Assembly: GCA_001804785.1 (NCBI GenBank) | Contig: MHBG01000081.1 | Location: 1 to 32,271 of the forward strand | Origin: Lentisphaerae bacterium GWF2_45_14 | GTDB lineage: Bacteria > Verrucomicrobiota > Lentisphaeria > Victivallales > GWF2-45-14 | Length of the DNA stretch: 32,271 nt | Direction: 5' to 3' | Part shown: one piece after another, positions 1 through 6,100 of the stretch | Numbering within the stretch: the stretch's first letter is position 1 | How the letters are laid out: each line of letters begins with the position of its first letter | Made by a program: the position numbers and the translations under genes | The notes under the pieces: generated by a model | Databases searched by the model: none | Seen by the model: only the letters and a program-made list of their open reading frames with translations | What the model was told of the DNA's origin: nothing

Positions 1-129
1 CATTCGCCTCCAAGCGCGCCGCCGCTGAAACTCGTTCATACTTCCGAAGTCCCCAAGCTGGAACTTCATGTTTCCTATCTTGACGGAAGGAAACATTTGC
101 CCATCATCGACATCAAGAAAGCTGCATAA
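1..129 (+). CDS. 3' end of an unidentified protein gene (cut by window edge)
   Basis: Frame 1 is open from the first base to a TAA at 127-129 and gives the last 42 residues of a protein ending LPIIDIKKAA. The piece is Pro/Ala-rich at first and then basic. It is too short to assign a family. It runs toward the minus-strand operon, and a good intrinsic terminator follows 37 bases after its stop, which supports it being a real transcribed gene end. A transposase tail is possible but nothing diagnostic is visible. No RBS or start lies inside the window. Confidence 0.5.
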   Translation, partial: HSPPSAPPLKLVHTSEVPKLELHVSYLDGRKHLPIIDIKKAA

Positions 130-165
130 GCAACGATGTTCCGTTCTGATGACTGCGCTACCGCC

Positions 166-184
166 TGCCTTAAAAAGGCATTTT
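166..184 (+). terminator. Intrinsic terminator after the left-edge gene
   Basis: A perfect 6-bp stem (TGCCTT 166-171, AAGGCA 175-180) with an AAA loop is followed directly by TTTT at 181-184. It is oriented to stop transcription from the gene ending at 129. On the opposite strand no T-run follows the stem, so it does not look like a terminator for the minus-strand operon that ends at 355. Confidence 0.6.
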
Positions 185-321
185 CGAGCCTGTTTTTGCT
201 TTTCATCACTACAAAATTGTCAATGAACACCCGGACGATCAAGTCCAGCAAAAGTATTTTTCATATTGTATATAATAAATATTAGCTATTTTGTCAATCC
301 TCAATGTCCTGTACCCCTACA

Positions 322-331
322 CCCCCCCCCC
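322..331. repeat. Ten-base C homopolymer in the convergent intergenic gap
   Basis: An uninterrupted run of ten C (G on the minus strand) lies just past the stop of the minus-strand gene ending at 355, inside a C-rich stretch at 311-335. The rest of the 225-base gap (130-354) is AT-rich, with two copies of TTGTCAAT (217-224 and 291-298) and no gene. The run could be a slippage site or a sequencing-length artefact. No function is evident. Confidence 0.5.
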
Positions 332-354
332 TACGCCTGACAACGCCCTCTGCA

Positions 355-834
355 CTAGTTGACATTAAAATAGTTATTATCATCATTGTACATATCAATA
401 TACTCTTTTATTTTCTCTTTCTGTGATTTTGTTAATTCCTCGAAATCACTTGTCTTTGAAAAAAGAGTGAGTTTTTTCCAAAAAAAATTATTGTCTTCCT
501 GAATTTTTGAACAAAAAATTAACCAATTTCCGGCATCTAGATTACAGAGCAAAAAGGCATTTAAATAAAAAATAAATCTCTCATCTTCATTTAATGAATC
601 AACTTTATCACAAGCATTTTTAAAATTGCCAATAAAGTCTTGATGGCCTTTTGAGTAAAGTAAATCTAAAAAATAATTGCGCATTGATGGGGACATGTTT
701 CCAACTATATCTGGATGTTTCACTTTCAATACTTCTTTATTTGATTTATTAATAATAAAGATTATACAGGAAATTATTCCTATAAAAAAGAGAAAGACTA
801 ACAGACGGAAAGTAATTTTGGCATTTATATGCAT
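355..834 (-). CDS. Probable membrane- or lipid-anchored immunity protein for the adjacent RHS L,D-transpeptidase-type toxin
   Basis: This is a 159-aa protein. A short positive N-terminus leads into one hydrophobic segment (about residues 9-28). It contains IISC, which fits a lipobox, so it could be either a periplasmic lipoprotein or a signal-anchored protein. The rest is a charged, mostly helical soluble domain that I do not recognise. It starts 12 bases after the stop of the orphan RHS cassette, and the AGGCGG preceding the ATG overlaps that stop, suggesting translational coupling. The region is very AT-rich (bases 361-420 are 20% G+C by count). Gene order (toxin then small gene), envelope targeting and atypical composition are the usual marks of a polymorphic-toxin immunity gene. 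A peptidoglycan-acting toxin would need periplasmic protection. The role is inference; the reading frame and start are well supported. Confidence 0.65.
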   Translation of the reverse strand: MHINAKITFRLLVFLFFIGIISCIIFIINKSNKEVLKVKHPDIVGNMSPSMRNYFLDLLYSKGHQDFIGNFKNACDKVDSLNEDERFIFYLNAFLLCNLDAGNWLIFCSKIQEDNNFFWKKLTLFSKTSDFEELTKSQKEKIKEYIDMYNDDNNYFNVN

Positions 835-846
835 AATAGAAACCGC

Positions 847-2421
847 CTATTCTCGGACAATTATTTGACCATAAATCTTAATGCAACTTGTCGTTCCCAA
901 ATCATTAATACGTTTTGAGTGATACTCTGGGGTAGTTGAACGAATCATTAATACTATTCTTAGCCAGTTATAGTTGGATGCATTATGATACTTATTAATA
1001 GTAACACATCCATTACTAAATGATCCTAGGTGTAGATAGAATCCATCACGACCATAATCATATTTCATGGAGTAATCATTTTTATTTAGTAATGCAAACC
1101 AATCATGCTTGTCGTTAGGGGGATCTGCAATATAATAAACTCCCGGAATCGTAGGACCATTGCCTTCTCTATATGTTTTAGGAACTTCTGACATTCCTAT
1201 AGTTGTTGTATTTGGAAGAAATTGATTCGTTTTAATATCCCAGCGGCCTCCCGAAAGAGCCTTTGCTGCAATACCTCCGCCTTTGTCATCATCGGTGATA
1301 CTAAAAGCTTGAGCTTTATTGTTAAACATTGCAGTAACAGTATTCCCTAATATATCAATATAATTTATGGGATTATTTTTGCTAAATCCGTATATATTAA
1401 GACCGCCTTGTTCTTCGATTGAATCTTTGTTCAGCCATCTGCAAATTTCAGGGATATAAGGTCTGTATCTATACCATAGCAGTTTTGCTTCATCATCCCA
1501 ATATTTCGTACTGAACTGATAGTTGAAGTCATCGGTTTTGGAGCCGTACTTACAGATTATTTTACCGAAGGGATTATATTCGTAGCTGGCCTTTAACGTA
1601 CCGTCCAATGCATCTATATAGCCCATGATATTTCCGTTCCCATCGTAGTACGGTAGATAGATACCGGAGCTGTCATTTACGGCCAAAAGACCGCCGACTC
1701 CTCCAGCGCCATCAAGACTTCCTGATATATCTTCGCCCCAAAGATAAGATTTGATTAAGTTATTACTTCCATCATATTCAGCAATTACGTTATTTCCGTC
1801 ATAGACGTAATTTATTGTCGAGCCAAGCGTCCAGTCGGAGCCGTTCCATGAATACGATTTGCGCTCATAACGTCGGCCTGTATAGTCATAGGCATATTCT
1901 ATTTTTTGCTTGCCTGTTTCAACAGCAGAGATTAATCTATTCTCGGCATTCCATGTATAAGTAAACCTTCCGTCACTCAAGAGGTTACCGTCATCGTCAT
2001 AGGTGAATAGTTCGGGTGTTTTGGGAACAAATATATCTACAGTTTGCTTTGCCACTATATCCTTTGTTCCATTATACTTTACGGCGTACACATCAAAGGT
2101 ATCGCTTACCGAACTGCTTGAGTTATCGAGATTGAAGAACGCATTGAAATAATTACCATATCTCTGAGGTCTGGTGTAACCCGCTGAACCCTGCTTAATT
2201 GTTACCTTTGCGGAAGCATCTGCACTGCCGGAAATGTTTACTCTGCCGGGGACTGTGCGTTGCGTGTACTGGTTGACGTTGTTAGCAGTGTATTTGAAGA
2301 CATTACCGTTACGGTTTTCGGTCTTCAAGTTTCCGATATCATCGTAATCATAACCGAAGGACTGGCCTACAACTTCGATGCCTGTAGAAGTATATTTCTT
2401 ATCTGTCAAAACTGTTTGCAT
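847..2421 (-). CDS. Orphan RHS C-terminal cassette with Tlde1/DUF2778-like L,D-transpeptidase toxin tip
   Basis: This 524-aa protein has no signal peptide. Residues about 8-355 are RHS core (YDYTGRRYE, YDGNGNIMGYIDALDGT) and align closely with the C-terminal core of the full RHS protein encoded just upstream. The core ends with a junction like other RHS proteins (GGLNIYGFSKNNPINYIDILG, about 340-359). The 165-residue tail (360-524) is different: it has GPTIPGVYYI, a glycine-arginine (GR) pair before FYLH, then H464-x4-S469-x-G471-C472. This order matches the His/Ser-x-Gly-Cys signature of DUF2778/Tlde1 and YkuD-type L,D-transpeptidases, which act on peptidoglycan stem peptides. The ATG at 2421 has GAAGG ten bases upstream, so expression is possible. 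Without a signal peptide it is better explained as a silent or recombination-reserve tip than as an independently secreted toxin. The toxin family call rests on motif reading only. Confidence 0.75.
   Translation of the reverse strand: MQTVLTDKKYTSTGIEVVGQSFGYDYDDIGNLKTENRNGNVFKYTANNVNQYTQRTVPGRVNISGSADASAKVTIKQGSAGYTRPQRYGNYFNAFFNLDNSSSSVSDTFDVYAVKYNGTKDIVAKQTVDIFVPKTPELFTYDDDGNLLSDGRFTYTWNAENRLISAVETGKQKIEYAYDYTGRRYERKSYSWNGSDWTLGSTINYVYDGNNVIAEYDGSNNLIKSYLWGEDISGSLDGAGGVGGLLAVNDSSGIYLPYYDGNGNIMGYIDALDGTLKASYEYNPFGKIICKYGSKTDDFNYQFSTKYWDDEAKLLWYRYRPYIPEICRWLNKDSIEEQGGLNIYGFSKNNPINYIDILGNTVTAMFNNKAQAFSITDDDKGGGIAAKALSGGRWDIKTNQFLPNTTTIGMSEVPKTYREGNGPTIPGVYYIADPPNDKHDWFALLNKNDYSMKYDYGRDGFYLHLGSFSNGCVTINKYHNASNYNWLRIVLMIRSTTPEYHSKRINDLGTTSCIKIYGQIIVRE
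2363..2394 (-). repeat. 32-bp perfect direct repeat, orphan copy
   Basis: These 32 bases are identical to 4723-4754 in the full RHS gene, same strand. They encode YTSTGIEVVGQ and lie at the upstream edge of the homology between the orphan cassette and the full gene. Just beyond it, homology ends; on the other side the two genes are only about three-quarters identical in DNA although the protein is almost unchanged (17 mismatches in 70 bases around 2201-2270 by eye). Confidence 0.9.
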
Positions 2422-2452
2422 TCACAAATAACCTTCGCATTATCAATAACTA

Positions 2453-2493
2453 AACTGGCGGACTGAGCGCAGCGAAGCTACCATCCGCCAGTT
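2453..2493 (-). terminator. Inverted repeat between the ankyrin gene and the orphan cassette
   Basis: There are perfect 10-bp arms (2453-2462 and 2484-2493) around a 21-base spacer that overlap the stop codon of the ankyrin gene. On the minus strand the hairpin is followed by TTTAGTTATTG, a weak U-tract, so it could be a leaky terminator or attenuator separating the first toxin/immunity pair from the orphan pair. It might instead be a small extragenic palindrome. No second copy is visible in the window. Confidence 0.4.
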
Positions 2494-3112
2494 ATTTCGG
2501 ATTATTTTCCAAAGGCTTGGATATCTTTTCAGATGCCTTCTTTTCCCGCTTAAGTTCTCTTCCCGTTTTAGCTCCATGTTCACGAAGTAGATTTATAATT
2601 TCTGGGGATTTGCTAGATAATGCGTCATCTAGAGCTGTTTTTTCATCCGCATCGATAAGATTTACATTTGCCCCGTATTCTAAAAGTAATTTAACAATAT
2701 TGAAATGACTAAGGGTACTCGCCAATATTAAAGGGGTATATCCAAATTGAGAAATAACATTCACGTCTGCCCCATTATCAAGAAGAAGCTTTACTATGCT
2801 ATCATCTCCTTTAGATATAGCATATAATAAAGCAGAATCTCCAACGCCGTCACATATATTAGGATTTGCTCCTTTTTCTAGAAGTAATTGAACAACATCA
2901 ATTTTCCCTTTTGAAGAGGCCATCATCAGAGGGGTGGGGCCGTGATGTATAGCTCCTTGATTAATATCAATGTTACCACTTTCAATAATTTTTTTAACCT
3001 CTACAATATTCCCATTTTTACATGCATATCTCAAGTCTGAATTAGCATCCTTGCATCCCCAAAGAATAGTAACTCCCAGTATTATTGTAATATATAATTT
3101 AATTGTCTTCAT
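2492..3112 (-). CDS. Ankyrin-repeat lipoprotein, probable immunity protein of the full-length RHS toxin
   Basis: This is a 206-aa protein. I place the start at the ATG of 3112 rather than at upstream in-frame codons, because it opens with MKTIKLYITIILGVTILWGC, a lipoprotein-like signal with the cysteine at residue 20. The W before G is unusual for a lipobox. Four to five ankyrin repeats follow: GPTPLMMASSKGKIDVVQLL, DSALLYAISKGDDSIVKLL, YTPLILASTLSHFNIVKLL and KTALDDALSSKSPEIINLL. The end is a Lys/Glu-rich tail. It begins 10 bases after the RHS stop, the classic place for an immunity gene, and ankyrin proteins are a known immunity class in polymorphic-toxin loci. Lipidation would place it in the periplasm, which suggests its toxin acts on the envelope or enters from there. 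The SD is weak. Confidence 0.7.
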   Translation of the reverse strand: MKTIKLYITIILGVTILWGCKDANSDLRYACKNGNIVEVKKIIESGNIDINQGAIHHGPTPLMMASSKGKIDVVQLLLEKGANPNICDGVGDSALLYAISKGDDSIVKLLLDNGADVNVISQFGYTPLILASTLSHFNIVKLLLEYGANVNLIDADEKTALDDALSSKSPEIINLLREHGAKTGRELKREKKASEKISKPLENNPK

Positions 3113-3122
3113 TTTTCTATGT

Positions 3123-6100
3123 TCAATCTTTTTGAGTAAACCAATATACGCCGCCAGTAATTGCGCTGGCATCAATCCCGCTTCCCCATCCATGAAAATT
3201 CAAAGTACCAAAAACGGGGAATGTGACATAAAGCAAACCGTATGTATACCCCATGCCTATCCCTGCAGAAGTGATTCTTCCCCATCCATGAAAATCTTCC
3301 CAAGTTAACATATCTGTCTCAATAGTTCTTGATGTCGTAGTTACTGATACAGAACCAGGTATCTTTAGAGCAACTCCACCTGCTAATCCAGTAAAACGAT
3401 ACGCCCTACTGTAATCGCTCATATTAGGGCATTGCGTTCTATCTGCATAAAGTCTAGTATGTCCAGTAACAATATTAGCAATAAAACCAGCAGCATATAT
3501 AACAAGCTCTGTCTCAAGACGCCATTTATTACATTTATCGCATTGAGATTCTGGTTCATCTTTTTCCCAGACTGGTATCCTACCGGGAGGAAGAATATTT
3601 TCTGGGGGGAGATGGTCAGGAACAGGAGTAGGATCGTCAAAAGCTTCTTTTGCCAACCTTTTTATGAACTCATCTGTACTTTCTCCATTCTGCGGCATTG
3701 GAATTGGAACATTAACTGTTTCTCCGGAACTAGTCATTCCAAGATAATCCCAATAGGTAATTGATGCGTTATTAATAAAATTATATACATTCCTACTACT
3801 TATTTCCCCGATGGGGTCTCTGGACAGCCAGCGCCCGTTTTTGAGGATTCGGAGCTGATAGATCGTAGCATCGAGTATCGGATCGTAGGGTTTGGTACTG
3901 AATGAGGCCGTCTCTGCAAGATTCAATGGGTCTATTTTTATCGAGAATGTGCCATCGGGTCTATATTCGAATTCGGCTTTTGTTGTCCCATCTGCGGCAT
4001 CGATATAATTCATGACATTTCCGTTACCGTCATAAATGGTTAAATAGTTATTTACAGCCAGCAGTCCTCCGACACCGCCAGCGCCTTGTAAACTACCAGA
4101 AAGGTCCTCGCCCCACAGATAGCTGTTTAGCAGAGTGTTAGAGCCATCATACTCTGCCACAAGATTCCAGCCGTCGTAGATAAACTTAAGCTCAGAACTT
4201 AGCACGTTATTTATATACAATTTCTTATTGGTACGGCGGCCCATGTAGTCGTAGGTGAACTCGATCCGTGTGTCGGAATATTCCGCTTTTATAAGCCTGT
4301 TTTCACCATTCCAAGTGTAGGTAAAACGTCCGTCTGTAAGCAGGTTACCGTCATTATCGTAGGTAAACTGTTCCGGGGTCTTTGGCACAAATATATCCAA
4401 GCTTTGCTTGGCTACTTTGTCTTTAGTCCCATCGAATTTGACTGCATAGATGTCAAAGCTGTCGGTGACAGCGTTAGTACTATTATCAAGAGTAAAGAAT
4501 GAGTTGAAATAATTACCATACCTTAATGGTTTTGTATATCCGGCGGAGGCTTGTTTTATGGTAACTTTTGCGGACGCATCCGCCGAGCCTGATATATTCA
4601 CTCTGCCGGGTACAGTCCTCTGTGTGTACTGATTTACGTTATTACTGCTATATTTAAATACGTTCCCGTTGCGATTCTCTGTCTTCAAATTGCCGATATT
4701 GTCGTAATTGTAGCCAAAAGATTGGCCTACAACTTCGATGCCTGTAGAAGTATACTTTTTACCCTTTGTGACTTGTCCAAGATCGTCATATTCATAAATC
4801 CAGTATGAGCCGTCAGAGAGGACATTCTTTGTTCTCTTGTCGCTGTTGTCGTAGGTGTAATTATATGAGATGCCGTTACTTGTGATATTTGTGAGTCTGT
4901 CAAGAATGTCGTAAGTACGACTAGCTGTTAGGATGTCGCTTGTGCCGTTATTGATTACTGTCGAAGCAAGCAGGCTCGAGCCGGGAACGCGGTTATATGT
5001 GGCCGTTCGCGCCCCGTCGGAGACGGTCGCTAAGCGGCTCATAGCGTCGTATGTGTAATTGGTTGTCGGAGTACCTGTTGCTGACATCGAAATACGCCTC
5101 CCTAAAGCATCATAAGTATAGCCCACAGTTCCTTCACTTGCAAGCGAGCCGTCGGCGTTGTAGGTCTGTGTGTGCGAACCGGCGGCATCAGTTATACTGA
5201 CGGGACGCCCCAGGCGGTCACGGGTATAGCTTACGGATGGCGTTGAATTGGAGTAAGTTACGCCTGACAGTGCTCCCGCGTTGTCATAGCCGTAAGTCGT
5301 CGTGATGCCGCGTGCCCAGACACGTGTCGCAAGCGAGCCGTCGTAGTTGTAGGTATAGGAAACAGACTTGCCGTCATCGTAGATTTTCGAACTTAAAAAT
5401 CCCCTCTGAGGCTCGTAGTTCCACGTTGTAACTGCTTGTCCCTGCGCCGGAAGATACGGACTGAAGCTTTTGTAGGTCATGAGCGTTTTCATGCGCCCCG
5501 TGGCGTCGTAGGTGTATGACTGCGGATAAGTGTCCGAGCCATACTGCTGTTTAAGTTCGCCCGTAGGATAGTATGAGTAGTTGACTTTTCGACCGCCCGG
5601 CAGATTCGTTGCAGTGCGCCGCCCCATCAAGTCGTAGGTAAACGAAGTTTTGCGTCCGGCGGCGTCGGTGACGCTTGCGATATTGCCGGAATTGTCGAAG
5701 GTATAGCTGTTTGTGCGGGATGAGCCGTTGACAGTGTTCGTGACGGACTTCATGCGGTTGAAAGCATCGTATGCGTAGGATGTCGTGCCGAGAACGCTGT
5801 GCGTTGCGGACTGCAGGAGCCCGGCAGTGTAACTGCTTGTAATAGTAGAAGAATCGGGGTTCGTGACAGTGACGACGCGTCCGCCGCCCTCGGGGTAACT
5901 TGTTATGCTAGTGGTGGTTCTGCCGAACGAGGCGCTTTTATTTTCGAGTCCGTCGACTGATGAAAGGTTCTCGCTGACAAGAGTCGGCGTTTCGTTGCCA
6001 TCCGCCATGTACATCGAGGTTGCCGAGCGATGGTAAATTTTGTTAGGTATCAGGACGTATGAGTTTTCATAAGATGTTACGATGTCGGGGCCGGAGAGGT

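Noticed and set aside
847-2421. Orphan RHS as a simple pseudogene of the full RHS gene
   Set aside because: The frame is intact to a distinct toxin-like tail, the shared protein is highly conserved, and an immunity-like gene follows it directly.
2422-2495. Insertion-sequence end between the ankyrin gene and orphan cassette
   Set aside because: There is one inverted repeat but no transposase, no target duplication and no second copy.
3113-3193. Longer N-terminus for the ankyrin protein inside the RHS tail
   Set aside because: The added 27 residues would bury the lipoprotein-type signal that begins at the ATG of 3112.
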